NCBI GenBank assembly: GCA_031404155.1
Contig: JANNGZ010000363.1
Span: 1 to 8,125, forward strand
DNA from: JANNGZ01 sp031404155
GTDB lineage: Bacteria; Pseudomonadota; Gammaproteobacteria; Burkholderiales; Burkholderiaceae_C
DNA length: 8,125 nt
Direction: 5' to 3'
Positions 1-6,429 of the stretch are shown here, piece after piece (position 1 is the first letter of the stretch; each line of letters begins with the position of its first letter). The translations under genes were made by a program, and so were the position numbers. Below the pieces are notes generated by a model, which had not been told where the DNA came from, ran no database searches, and saw only the letters and a list, made by a program, of their open reading frames with translations.

Positions 1-100
1 CCCCAAGACACCGTTCGAGCTACAGCGTCGAAACCGCTCGGTGCCCCAGTCTTTACCGCGGGCTTGGTGTCCCAAGGGGGAGAACGGGGTCAACCGAACG

Positions 101-125
101 GGCTCCCTTCAGCGCGACGGGAGCC
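101..125. terminator. Hairpin, possible terminator stem
   Basis: GGCTCCC (101-107) and GGGAGCC (119-125) form a perfect 7-bp stem with an 11-nt loop. No run of T follows on either strand, so an intrinsic terminator is only one possibility. Confidence 0.3.
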
Positions 126-155
126 TATGAAGAGTATTAGGGGGAGTTGCGCAGA

Positions 156-172
156 AACGATGACGGATCGTT
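156..172. repeat. Short perfect hairpin AACGAT-N5-ATCGTT
   Basis: AACGAT (156-161), loop GACGG (162-166) and ATCGTT (167-172) form a perfect 6-bp inverted repeat, 92 bp before the acetyltransferase start. It could be an operator or a weak stem-loop. A TTGACG at 171-176 looks like a -35 box, but no fitting -10 follows, so I do not call a promoter. Confidence 0.3.
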
Positions 173-263
173 GACGCAATTGTTTGTCTGGCGGCGCCCG
201 GCACCGGAGAATTCGGGCCAGGAGGCCGGCAAGCCCCTGTGAACGGGCCCGCAGTCGCTATCC

Positions 264-830
264 ATGCCCTTGCCTACGGTCACGCCCTTTGATTCGTTTC
301 GGCTGCGGCTGCGGCCGGTGGAAGCGGCCGACTTGCCCGACCTGCTGGAAGTCAACGGCGACGACGAGGTGACGCGCTTCCTGCCCTATGCCACCTGGCA
401 GTCCTTGCAGGATGGCCAGGCGTGGCTGTCGCGCATGCAGGCGATGGGCGCTTGCGGCAGCGGCCAGCAACTGGTGGTGGTTCGACGCAGCGACCGCAAA
501 GTCATCGGCACGCTGTTGCTGTTCAAGTTCGACGAAGGCAGCCGGCGGGTCGAGCTGGGCTATGTGATGGGCCGCGCGCAATGGCGACAAGGCTTGATGA
601 AAGAGGCGATCACGGCCGCTTGCTCGTACGCGTTCAACGGCTTGGCGATTCGCCGCATCGAGGCCGAAGTGAACCCGGACAACGCCGCCTCCTGCGCGCT
701 GCTGCTTGGGCTGGGCTTCACCCACGAGGGCACGCTGCGCCAGCGCTGGGTGGCCAAGGGCGCGGCGTATGACACCCGCATCTACCGCTGCCTGGCCGAT
801 GACTGGTCGATCCGGCATGCTGCCGCCTGA
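264..830 (+). CDS. GNAT-family N-acetyltransferase, RimJ/RimL-like
   Basis: This 188-residue protein is a cytoplasmic acetyltransferase that would move an acetyl group from acetyl-CoA to an amine, either a protein N-terminus or a small molecule; the substrate cannot be read from the sequence. It begins with the RLRLRPVEAAD strand typical of the RimJ/RimL-like (Acetyltransf_3) branch. The acetyl-CoA loop falls at about residues 100-115 (GYVMGRAQWRQGLMKEAI), followed by the motif-B segment N137-P-D-N-A-A-S with LGLGF at about 148-152, the usual asparagine/serine and Y/F cluster at the back of the fold. Length matches the family. The ATG at 264 is the only sensible start, because an in-frame TGA lies at 240-242; no good ribosome site precedes it. 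The next gene on this strand follows closely. Confidence 0.88.
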   Translation: MPLPTVTPFDSFRLRLRPVEAADLPDLLEVNGDDEVTRFLPYATWQSLQDGQAWLSRMQAMGACGSGQQLVVVRRSDRKVIGTLLLFKFDEGSRRVELGYVMGRAQWRQGLMKEAITAACSYAFNGLAIRRIEAEVNPDNAASCALLLGLGFTHEGTLRQRWVAKGAAYDTRIYRCLADDWSIRHAAA

Positions 831-862
831 GGTTCAACTTGCTGCACCGATCAAGCTGCCCG

Positions 863-1249
863 ATGCCAAGGCCCCTACCTGTTGCCGGGCCACAAGGGCT
901 GCGGCCGAGCACCACGGCCTGGATGCCGATGTCCCTGTCATGGCTGCTGCTGGCGGGCTTGAGCCTTCCCGGCGCAGCCCTGGCGCAGGCCGCGGAAAAA
1001 TGGTGGCTGTTGGCGCGGCATGGCGAGTGCGCGCCGGTGGCCAGCCTCAAGCGCAAAGTGCCGGACCTCGGCAACATCCAGGACCCGGAAGCCTTCACCG
1101 CCTTCATGCGCCGGAAAGGTTTTGCGGTCACCTCGAAGCGAAGCAAGCTGCCCCAGGGTGCGATGCACGAGGTGACCGTGCCGGCCCAGGAGTTGGCGCT
1201 CGTCTTCGTCACGCCCGGGCTGTGCAGCGAGTTCAGCCAGAAGCGCTGA
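863..1249 (+). CDS. Small exported protein of unknown function
   Basis: I do not recognise this protein. It has a clear secretion signal: a hydrophobic stretch SLSWLLLAGLSLPGAALA ending in a likely signal peptidase I site ALA|QA. About 86 residues remain in the mature chain, starting AAEKWWLLARHGEC, so it is probably periplasmic. Two cysteines, one in HGEC and one in GLCSEF near the C-terminus, could form a disulfide. The chain then reads KVPDLGNIQDPEAFTAFMRRKG and ends in a short beta-rich segment (HEVTVPAQELALVFV). The start is uncertain: ATG 863 gives 128 residues with arginines before the hydrophobic core, while ATG 923 gives a compact 108-residue precursor with no positive charge. An upstream in-frame TTG at 839 is less likely. 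It lies about 32 bases after the acetyltransferase stop and may share its transcript. Confidence 0.62.
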   Translation: MPRPLPVAGPQGLRPSTTAWMPMSLSWLLLAGLSLPGAALAQAAEKWWLLARHGECAPVASLKRKVPDLGNIQDPEAFTAFMRRKGFAVTSKRSKLPQGAMHEVTVPAQELALVFVTPGLCSEFSQKR

Positions 1250-1265
1250 GCCACAGTCCCGTATG

Positions 1266-1279
1266 CGGAAATTTTTCCG
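1266..1279 (+). terminator. Weak hairpin with A/T core after the exported-protein gene
   Basis: CGGAA (1266-1270), ATTT and TTCCG (1275-1279) form a 5-bp stem starting 16 nt after the stop of the exported-protein gene. The T-run lies in the loop and not after the stem, so terminator function is doubtful. Confidence 0.2.
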
Positions 1280-1341
1280 GCGCGAAGCAAGTAGCCCTGC
1301 TCGCCCCGTACTGAGACGGCTTTCCTGACGCTCAGCACGGC

Positions 1342-1776
1342 ATGTCCATGGCCACGACGACGAAGACACCGGCACCCGGCTATTCCGGCACGCCGTTGGC
1401 AAAAAAGCTCGGCATCAAGGCCGGCTTCGAGTTGCACCTGCTGCGCGCGCCGGCCGACTATGCAAGCCTCGTCGCGCCTTTGCCCGTGGGCGTGCGCTTC
1501 GTGCCGAAGCTGTCGCCCGATACCGACCTGGTGCATGCCTTCTGCACCTGGCGCGCCGAGTTGGACAGTACGCTCAGCGCCTGTCGCAGGACGCTCAAGC
1601 CGAGCGCGATGCTCTGGGTGTCCTGGCCGAAAAAGGCGGCGAAGCTGCCGACGGACATCACCGAGGACACGGTTCGCGAACTGGCCTTGCCGCTCGGCTT
1701 TGTGGATGTGAAGGTGTGCGCCGTGACCGACGTGTGGTCGGGGCTGAAGCTGGTGCTGCGCAAGGAGCTTCGCTGA
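1342..1776 (+). CDS. DUF3052-type protein
   Basis: This is a small soluble 144-residue protein of no known biochemical function. It opens with the signature GYSGTPLAKKLGIK (residues 13-26) seen at the start of DUF3052-family proteins, then an alternating LHLLRAPADYA segment. A middle part follows around residues 60-75 (DTDLVHAFCTWRAELD), then a beta-strand LWVSWPKKAAKLPTDIT (91-107) and a closing region GFVDVKVCAVTDVWSGLKLVLRK (119-141). That order resembles a methyltransferase-like Rossmann half, but I see no SAM-binding glycine motif. ATG 1342 and ATG 1348 are both possible starts, differing by two residues. The gene lies 92 bases after the exported-protein gene and converges on the FAD oxidoreductase gene, with 61 bases between the stops. 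Confidence 0.72.
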   Translation: MSMATTTKTPAPGYSGTPLAKKLGIKAGFELHLLRAPADYASLVAPLPVGVRFVPKLSPDTDLVHAFCTWRAELDSTLSACRRTLKPSAMLWVSWPKKAAKLPTDITEDTVRELALPLGFVDVKVCAVTDVWSGLKLVLRKELR

Positions 1777-1805
1777 GCGATCTGGTGCGGTTGATGGCCT
1801 CGGCT

Positions 1806-1819
1806 GCGGCGACTGCCGC
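1806..1819. terminator. Possible bidirectional hairpin between convergent genes
   Basis: GCGGC (1806-1810), loop GACT and GCCGC (1815-1819) lie in the 61-bp gap between two convergent stop codons, where a shared terminator would be expected. It is all G+C with no T-run, and runs into a (GCT)5 triplet repeat at 1818-1832. Confidence 0.25.
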
Positions 1820-1837
1820 TGCTGCTGCTGCTGCCGA

Positions 1838-3073
1838 TCAATCCCGCAACAAGCGCTCCACCAGCTCGCCGATCGCCAGCGCCGCGGTCAGCCCCGGCGA
1901 CTCGATACCAAAGAGGTTCACCAAGCCGGGCACGCCATGCACCTCGGGCCCCTGGATCACGAAGTCGGCCGCGGGCTCGCCGTGCGCTGAAACCTTCGGG
2001 CGCATGCCGCTGTAGGCGGGCTGCAGCGCGCCTTCGGGCATGCGCGGCCAGTAGCGGCGGATCTGGGTTTCGAAGGCCGCCGCGCGAGTGCCGTCCACCG
2101 CGTAGTCGACCGCCGCACCTTCACGCAGGGCCTGCGCCGCGTCGCCCTCGATCCATTGCACATCGGGGCCGAAGCGGGCCTGGCCGGCGAGGTCGAGGGT
2201 CAGGTGAACACCGAGTCCGGCGCCGTCGTGCATCGGGTAGACCAGGTGCGAAAACGGCGCGCGGCCGGTAAGCGAAAAGTAGTGGCCCTTGCAGTAGTGC
2301 GCCTCGGGCACATGGCGCGCGGCCAGCCCCTCGATGCTGCGCGCGAGCCGCGGCGCGTCCAGGCCCGCGGCGTTCACCAGGCGGCGCGCCAGCACGCGCA
2401 TCGGCTGCGCCCCACCCACCTCCACCACCAAGCCTTGCGCGTGCGCACCTGCATGAGCCTGCCCGGCCGCCCGAAAGGCGAATACCGGAGTGCGCAGCAC
2501 GGAGGTTGCCTGATGAGCACCCACCTGCGCACCGGCCTGCGACCGCACCGCGAGCACCGGCGAGCACAGCGCGAGCATCGCGCCATGGTCCTCGGCCTCG
2601 CCTTGCAGCGCGAGCATCAGGCCATGGCTGTCGACGATGCCGGTGGCGGGCGACCAGAGTGCGGCGGTGGCGTTCAGCGCCGGCTCCAGCGCGCGCGCCT
2701 GCGCGCCGCTGATCAACGCCAAGCCCTCGACTCCGTTGCCCAGCGCGTTGGCATGCAGCGCCGCGAGCTGCGGCTCCTGCGTCGCATCGGTGCTCACCAG
2801 CAGCTTGCCGATGCGCCGGTGCGCAATGCCACGCTCCTCGCAATAGGCATACAGCGCATGCCGGCCCTGCACGCAGAGCTCGGCCTTCAGCGAACCGTTG
2901 GGGTAGTACAGGCCGGCATGAACCACCTCGCTGTTGCGCGAGCTGGTGGCGCTGCCGATGCAGGTCTGCGATTCGAGGATGACCACCTCGCGCCCTGCGC
3001 GTGCGAGTGAGCGCGCCACCGCCAGTCCGACGACGCCGGCACCGACGACGAGGGTGTCGACCTGTTCGGTCAC
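1838..3073 (-). CDS. FAD-dependent oxidoreductase, L-2-hydroxyglutarate oxidase/dehydrogenase family
   Basis: This 411-residue protein is a DAO-type FAD enzyme. The N-terminal dinucleotide fold is visible: GAGVVG at 11-16 and the ribose-binding E34 after VVIL. SSRNSEVVHAGLYY (44-57) followed by GSLKA is the hallmark of the L-2-hydroxyglutarate oxidase/dehydrogenase group, and later segments (CKGHYFSLTG, LVYPMHDGAGLGVHLTLD, FGIESPGLTAALAIGE) agree. It probably oxidises a 2-hydroxy acid, but the substrate is inferred from family only. The start is GTG at 3073, since no ATG lies near the Rossmann strand. Residues about 176-212 are a low-complexity Ala/Gly/Gln/His-rich stretch that looks like an insertion. 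The gene sits 112 bases after paaI on the same strand, separated by a repeat element, so co-transcription is uncertain. Confidence 0.85.
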   Translation of the reverse strand: MTEQVDTLVVGAGVVGLAVARSLARAGREVVILESQTCIGSATSSRNSEVVHAGLYYPNGSLKAELCVQGRHALYAYCEERGIAHRRIGKLLVSTDATQEPQLAALHANALGNGVEGLALISGAQARALEPALNATAALWSPATGIVDSHGLMLALQGEAEDHGAMLALCSPVLAVRSQAGAQVGAHQATSVLRTPVFAFRAAGQAHAGAHAQGLVVEVGGAQPMRVLARRLVNAAGLDAPRLARSIEGLAARHVPEAHYCKGHYFSLTGRAPFSHLVYPMHDGAGLGVHLTLDLAGQARFGPDVQWIEGDAAQALREGAAVDYAVDGTRAAAFETQIRRYWPRMPEGALQPAYSGMRPKVSAHGEPAADFVIQGPEVHGVPGLVNLFGIESPGLTAALAIGELVERLLRD

Positions 3074-3105
3074 CAGCGGGTCAGCTCGTTCGCTCGCAGT
3101 AGCGG

Positions 3106-3185
3106 CTCAGGCCAGCGCCGGGCCGCTCCCAAGCGGCCTGAGCCCACTCCCTCGAGTGGCGGCGAGTAAATCGAGCGCGGGGTCG
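3106..3185 (-). repeat. Intergenic palindromic repeat, copy A
   Basis: This starts right after the paaI stop (minus strand) and is nearly the same as the element after paaG (5335-5413). The first ~36 bases from CTCAGGCCAGCGCCGGGCC to GCGGCCTGAGC match apart from one extra base, and the remainder matches more loosely. Arms CTCAGGCC and GGCCTGAG pair, and an inner GGCCGC/GCGGCC stem competes with them. It resembles the REP-like elements common in Comamonadaceae and could attenuate transcription into the oxidoreductase gene. Confidence 0.6.
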
Positions 3186-3623
3186 TCATGTCACCACCGG
3201 CTTGCCCTTGAGCGTGTACGAGCGCCCGCGGAACATCGCAATGCGCTCGCCGCGCTGGTTCCTCACCTCGATGTCGTAGACGCCGGTGCGCTTGCCCTTG
3301 TTCAGCTCCACCGCGCTGGCTTCGAGCACATCTCCCAGGCGCGCCGGGGCCAGCAGGTCGATCGAGAAGCCCGAAGCCACGGTGACTTCGTTGTGGGTGT
3401 TGCAGGCAAAGGCAAAGGTGCTGTCGGCCAGCGTGGTGATCAGCCCGCCGTGGCAGATGGCGTGGCCGTTGAGCATGTCCTTGCGCACCGGCATCGACAT
3501 CGTCGCGCTGCCCGGGCCGATGGCCAGCACCTGCATGCCCAGGGCGTGCGAAGCATGGTCGTTAGCCCACATCGCGTCGCGCACCGCTTCGGCAATGGCT
3601 TGGGCCGAAAAGGTTTCATTCAT
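3186..3623 (-). CDS. paaI: Phenylacetate-pathway hotdog thioesterase PaaI
   Basis: This 145-residue hotdog-fold acyl-CoA thioesterase would hydrolyse hydroxyphenylacetyl-CoA and other dead-end CoA esters, releasing trapped CoA when the phenylacetate pathway stalls. The signature MLNGHAICHGGLITTLADS is present at residues 50-68: H58 starts the HGG turn and D67, nine residues later, matches the catalytic aspartate of E. coli PaaI (Asp61). Family members are normally about 140 residues and tetrameric. The ATG at 3623 is chosen over in-frame upstream codons because GGAAAG sits 7 bases before it and the length then fits. It overlaps the end of paaH by 8 bases (ATGAATGA), which points to translational coupling. 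It follows paaG and paaH in pathway order. Confidence 0.92.
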   Translation of the reverse strand: MNETFSAQAIAEAVRDAMWANDHASHALGMQVLAIGPGSATMSMPVRKDMLNGHAICHGGLITTLADSTFAFACNTHNEVTVASGFSIDLLAPARLGDVLEASAVELNKGKRTGVYDIEVRNQRGERIAMFRGRSYTLKGKPVVT

Positions 3624-5163
3624 GCAGCGACTTTCCGGCGTGATGCGCATGCAAAAGCCGCGGTGAGATGCGGTAGCGCACCTCGCCGTAATGCGCATGC
3701 AGGTGGCGCAGCACCTGCACCACGCGCGAGGGGCCGAGCGCGTCGGCCCAGGCCAGCGGGCCCATCGGGTAGGCGGTGCCGAGCACCATCGCGATGTCGA
3801 TGTCGGCGGCCGCGGTGCCGGTCCAGGTCATCACGTCGGCGGCCTCGTTGGCCAGGCCGCACACGATGCGCATCACCGCGAGCCCGGCCACATCCTTCAG
3901 CGCCAGCAGCTCGATGCCCGCGGGCTTGAGCAGCGCGGCGAGCGTGCCCAGCGCCGCCTCGTGGCCGGCGCTGGCGCAGGCGCCAAGCACCGGCGTGGTG
4001 GCGTAGTCGCGCGCGAGGTCGAGCAGCAGCAAAGGGCCGCCCGCGGTGCCGTGCGAGGCTGACTGCGATTCACTGGCGACACGTTGGGTGGCGGTGCGCC
4101 CGTCGGCCAGGGCCACACGCACCTGCTCGTCGAAGGCCAAGGTTTCGTCGGGCAGCGTGGGGTCGCCGCGCACTGAAACGCCCGCGGCACGCAGCCGCTC
4201 GACCAGCGGCGCGAGCAGGCCGGCGTGCGCGGCCACACGCAGCGCAGGCACCTCGCCCTCTGCCGCCACCGCCACAGCTTCCAGCTTCACCGCGTTGGGC
4301 CGGTAGTCGTAGAAGCCGCGCCCGCTCTTGCGGCCCCAGCGCCCGGCGCGCACCAGCTCCTGCTGAATCAGGTTCGGCGCGTAACGCGGGTCCCACTGCG
4401 TTGCGGCAAACACGCTTTCCGTCACCGCCAGGTTCACGTCGGCGCCGATCAGGTCGATGAGTTCGAAAGGCCCGAGAGAGAAGCCGCCCGCTTCGCGCAG
4501 CAGCCGGTCGATCACCTGCAACGGCGCCAGCCCTTCGGCCAGCAGGCGCAGGCCCTCGGCGTAATACGGCCGCGCGACGCGGTTGACGATGAAGCCCGGC
4601 GCATTGGGCGCGGCCACCGGGGTCTTGCCCCAGGCCTTGGAGAGCTTGAACATCTCGGCCGCCAGCTCGGGCGCGGTGTCCAGGCCGCAAACGATTTCCA
4701 CCAGGCGCATGCGCGGCGCCGGGTTGAAAAAATGCCAGCCGATCACCCGCCGCGAATGGTTCAAGCCCTGCGCCAACGCGGTGATCGAGATCGAAGAGGT
4801 GTTGGTGGCCAACACGGCCTTCTCGTCGAGCACCTGTTCGAGTTGGCGGAACAGCGCCTGCTTCGGCTCGAGCTTCTCGACGATCGCTTCGACGACGAGC
4901 CCCACACCCTCGAGTTCGTCGATGGTGCTGACAGCGTGCAGCCGCGCCATCGTGGCTTCACGCGCCGGCTGGTCCATGCGGCCGCGTTTCACCGCGCCCG
5001 CGAGGTCGGCGCCTATGCGGTCCATCGCCCAGCCGGCTGCGCCCTCCTTGGCGTCGAACAGCAGCACCGAGTGGCCAGCCTGCGCCGCCAACTGCGCAAT
5101 GCCACTGCCCATGCTGCCGGCGCCGATCACGGCCACTTTGGTCGATGTGTTCAGCTTGAACAT
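3616..5163 (-). CDS. paaH: 3-hydroxyadipyl-CoA dehydrogenase PaaH
   Basis: This 515-residue NAD-dependent 3-hydroxyacyl-CoA dehydrogenase oxidises 3-hydroxyadipyl-CoA to 3-oxoadipyl-CoA, a late step of aerobic phenylacetate breakdown. The N-terminal Rossmann fold carries GAGSMGSG (14-21) and D37 after the second strand, fitting NAD. TNTSS (120-124) and GWHFFNP (142-148) supply the active-site serine and H144, with E156 twelve residues on as its partner. Two C-terminal 3HCDH domains follow: one starts near NAPGFIVNR (187-195), the second near DVAGLAVMRIVCGLANEAADVM and ends in a GPLAWAD motif. Two such domains and about 500 residues are normal for PaaH. A Ser/Gly-rich patch (SESQSASHGTAGG) between the domains looks like a linker expansion. 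ATG 5163 has GAGG eight bases upstream. Some species call this gene paaC. Confidence 0.93.
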   Translation of the reverse strand: MFKLNTSTKVAVIGAGSMGSGIAQLAAQAGHSVLLFDAKEGAAGWAMDRIGADLAGAVKRGRMDQPAREATMARLHAVSTIDELEGVGLVVEAIVEKLEPKQALFRQLEQVLDEKAVLATNTSSISITALAQGLNHSRRVIGWHFFNPAPRMRLVEIVCGLDTAPELAAEMFKLSKAWGKTPVAAPNAPGFIVNRVARPYYAEGLRLLAEGLAPLQVIDRLLREAGGFSLGPFELIDLIGADVNLAVTESVFAATQWDPRYAPNLIQQELVRAGRWGRKSGRGFYDYRPNAVKLEAVAVAAEGEVPALRVAAHAGLLAPLVERLRAAGVSVRGDPTLPDETLAFDEQVRVALADGRTATQRVASESQSASHGTAGGPLLLLDLARDYATTPVLGACASAGHEAALGTLAALLKPAGIELLALKDVAGLAVMRIVCGLANEAADVMTWTGTAAADIDIAMVLGTAYPMGPLAWADALGPSRVVQVLRHLHAHYGEVRYRISPRLLHAHHAGKSLHE

Positions 5164-5236
5164 TCGCTTTGCCTCAAGAGGTTGGGAGTTTTTCGGTCGT
5201 GCCCGAGCAGCGCGCCAGAAGGTGGCCGATCTAGGC

Positions 5237-5276
5237 GCAAAGCACAGCCATAGCTCGGGCTATGGCGAGCATTTGC
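5237..5276. repeat. Extended palindromic intergenic element
   Basis: GCCATAGC (5247-5254), loop TCGG and GCTATGGC (5259-5266) make a perfect 8-bp stem. It is extended by GC (5242-5243) with GC (5269-5270) and GCAAA (5237-5241) with TTTGC (5272-5276), across small internal loops. It lies in the paaG-paaH gap. It resembles a widespread betaproteobacterial intergenic repeat, from memory and not checked. Confidence 0.65.
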
Positions 5277-5334
5277 AACGACGGGCGGGCGCCTTATGGC
5301 GTGATGAGCGGGCATGTCGAGAGACTCTCAACCT

Positions 5335-5413
5335 CTCAGGCCAGCGCCGGGCCGCCCCAAGCGGCCTGAGCTCCCCTTGGGGGGCGCGAGTGAAACGAGC
5401 TTGGGGCTGTCAT
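5335..5413 (-). repeat. Intergenic palindromic repeat, copy B
   Basis: Second copy of the element after paaI, here two bases past the paaG stop. CTCAGGCC (5335-5342) pairs with GGCCTGAG (5363-5370). An alternative stem is GGCCGC (5350-5355) with GCGGCC (5361-5366) around CCCAA. A CCCC-TT-GGGG hairpin (5373-5382) follows. Both copies end towards the stop codon in a purine-rich GAGTGAAACGAGC-like segment. It may work as a processing or attenuation site between paaG and paaH. Confidence 0.62.
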
Positions 5414-5415
5414 CT

Positions 5416-6228
5416 CTAGCGGTCCTTGAACTGCGGCGCGCGCTTTTGCAGGAACGCGGCCACACCCTCGGCGAAGTCGCCGCCGCGTCCCATCTCGCGC
5501 TGCACCCGCGCTTCCAGGCCGATCGCGTCGGCGTAGCTCAGGCCTTGCGCTTCGTCCAGCGCCAGGCGTGTCTGCACCAACGCACGCGAGGGCATGGCCG
5601 CCAGCTTCAGCGCCAGCGTGCGCACCGTGTCGGCGAGCGCGGCGTCGTCCACACATTGCCAGATCAGGCCGATGCGCTGCGCCTCCTCGGCCGGCAGCTT
5701 GTCGCCGCTCATCGCCAGGCCGAGCGCACGGGCGCGGCCGACCAGGCGTGGCAGCAGCCAGGTGCCGCCGCAGTCCGGGATCAGGCCGATCTTGGCGAAA
5801 GCCTGGATGAAGGCCGCCGAGCGCGCGGCCACCACGAAGTCGCAGCCGAGCGCGAAATTCGCGCCGGCGCCCGCGGCCACACCGTTGACCATCGCAATCG
5901 TCGGCACCGGCATCGTGCGGATGCGCAGCGCAAGCGGGCGGTACAGGCGCTCGATCACGTCGCCGACGTCGGGCGGGCCGACGGGGCCCGAACCCTTGCC
6001 AGCCCCCGCGGCCATGCCGGCGTCGTTCAAATCCTGCCCCGCACAAAATCCGCGGCCGGCGCCGGTGAGCACCAGGCAGCGCACGCCGGCGTCCTCGGCC
6101 GCGGCTTCGAGCGCGGCGCGCAACTCGGCATGCATCGCGGAAGTGAAACTGTTCAGCGCCTGCGGGCGGTTCAGGGTGAGCGTGCGCACCGGGCCGTCGC
6201 TGCTCACCAGCACCAGGGGGTCGGACAT
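5416..6228 (-). CDS. paaG: PaaG, ring-1,2-epoxyphenylacetyl-CoA isomerase (enoyl-CoA hydratase family)
   Basis: This 270-residue crotonase-fold enzyme converts ring-1,2-epoxyphenylacetyl-CoA to oxepin-CoA, and in E. coli also isomerises a later enoyl-CoA. The oxyanion-hole segment GRGFCAGQDL spans 58-67, and the second loop VNGVAAGAGANFALGCD covers 114-130. IGLIPDCGGTW (147-157) carries D152, equivalent to the catalytic aspartate of E. coli PaaG; this PDCGG form separates PaaG from ordinary hydratases. Residues 73-86 are a Gly/Pro-rich expansion that accounts for the slightly greater length than the 262-residue E. coli protein. The ATG at 6228 is chosen because AGGAG lies six bases upstream; a longer in-frame version from 6318 would encode a repeat-derived N-terminus and is unlikely. 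It is the first gene of the leftward block and diverges from the sigma-54 activator. Confidence 0.92.
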   Translation of the reverse strand: MSDPLVLVSSDGPVRTLTLNRPQALNSFTSAMHAELRAALEAAAEDAGVRCLVLTGAGRGFCAGQDLNDAGMAAGAGKGSGPVGPPDVGDVIERLYRPLALRIRTMPVPTIAMVNGVAAGAGANFALGCDFVVAARSAAFIQAFAKIGLIPDCGGTWLLPRLVGRARALGLAMSGDKLPAEEAQRIGLIWQCVDDAALADTVRTLALKLAAMPSRALVQTRLALDEAQGLSYADAIGLEARVQREMGRGGDFAEGVAAFLQKRAPQFKDR

Positions 6229-6277
6229 CGTGGTCTCCTGTGGGTTGTCGGGCGCTGCCTGATCGGCGTCCCGGGTC

Positions 6278-6312
6278 CTGCGTTCTGCGTCTTGCGTACT
6301 GCGTCTTGCGGC
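6278..6312. repeat. Heptamer tandem repeat, five copies
   Basis: Five consecutive 7-bp units CTGCGTT, CTGCGTC, TTGCGTA, CTGCGTC and TTGCGGC follow the consensus YTGCGTN. On the minus strand this is in the presumed untranslated leader of paaG, 50-84 bases before its start codon. Copy number could vary by slippage. Confidence 0.75.
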
Positions 6313-6328
6313 CCGCATCTCATCGCGG

Positions 6329-6343
6329 GCAGCCTTGGCGCCA
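6329..6343 (-). promoter_or_regulatory. Candidate sigma-54 (-24/-12) promoter of paaG
   Basis: On the minus strand TGGCGCC-AAGG-CTGC matches TGGCACG-N4-TTGC at the invariant GG and GC with exact spacing, and at most other positions. It would start transcription about 90 bases before the paaG ATG. Chance matches are common in GC-rich DNA; support comes from the sigma-54 activator gene next door. Confidence 0.35.
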
Positions 6344-6429
6344 GCGCCGTGGGCCGACGCGCTCGCAACCTCGCATCGCCGCGGCCTGCTCTCTTGCCGA
6401 TCGATGATATCCGCGCGCGTCCGCCGCCT

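Larger units (their letters stand above)
1..172. other. Unassigned left-edge region with candidate structured nucleic acid
   Basis: No gene is recognised here. The + strand can be read open from the left edge in all three frames (stops near 128, 138 and 171), but none of the short peptides resembles a known protein tail. The sequence has several self-complementary segments: CCGTTCG (11-17) with CGAACGG (95-101), GACACC (7-12) with GGTGTC (66-71), CGAGC (16-20) with GCTCG (36-40), and CTTGG (63-67) with CCAAG (72-76). Some of these exclude each other. It could be the end of a structured RNA, the 3' end of a gene cut by the window edge, or a decayed mobile element. I cannot decide from the sequence alone. 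Confidence 0.25.

Noticed and set aside
184..372. Small plus-strand frame from TTG 184, with AGGAGG at 220-225
   Set aside because: The purine-rich site lies inside the frame and not before its start, and the frame overlaps the acetyltransferase with an Arg-rich peptide.
718..1536. 272-codon minus-strand frame across the exported protein and DUF3052 genes
   Set aside because: It spans several genes and their gaps on the other strand, with no domain or signal; the plus-strand genes explain the region better.
1818..1832. (GCT)5 triplet repeat as a functional element
   Set aside because: Five GC-rich triplets between convergent genes are readily explained by chance and slippage at this base composition.
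2156..3010. 284-codon plus-strand frame opposite the FAD oxidoreductase
   Set aside because: Antisense shadow of a clearly coding gene, with a low-complexity Arg/Ala-rich product.
3624..3698. Longer paaI starting at 3698
   Set aside because: It would add 25 residues read out of frame inside paaH; the ATG at 3623 has a ribosome site and gives the normal family length.
6229..6318. Longer paaG starting at 6318
   Set aside because: The extra 30 residues are encoded by the heptamer repeat and lack similarity to PaaG; the ATG at 6228 has AGGAG at the right distance.
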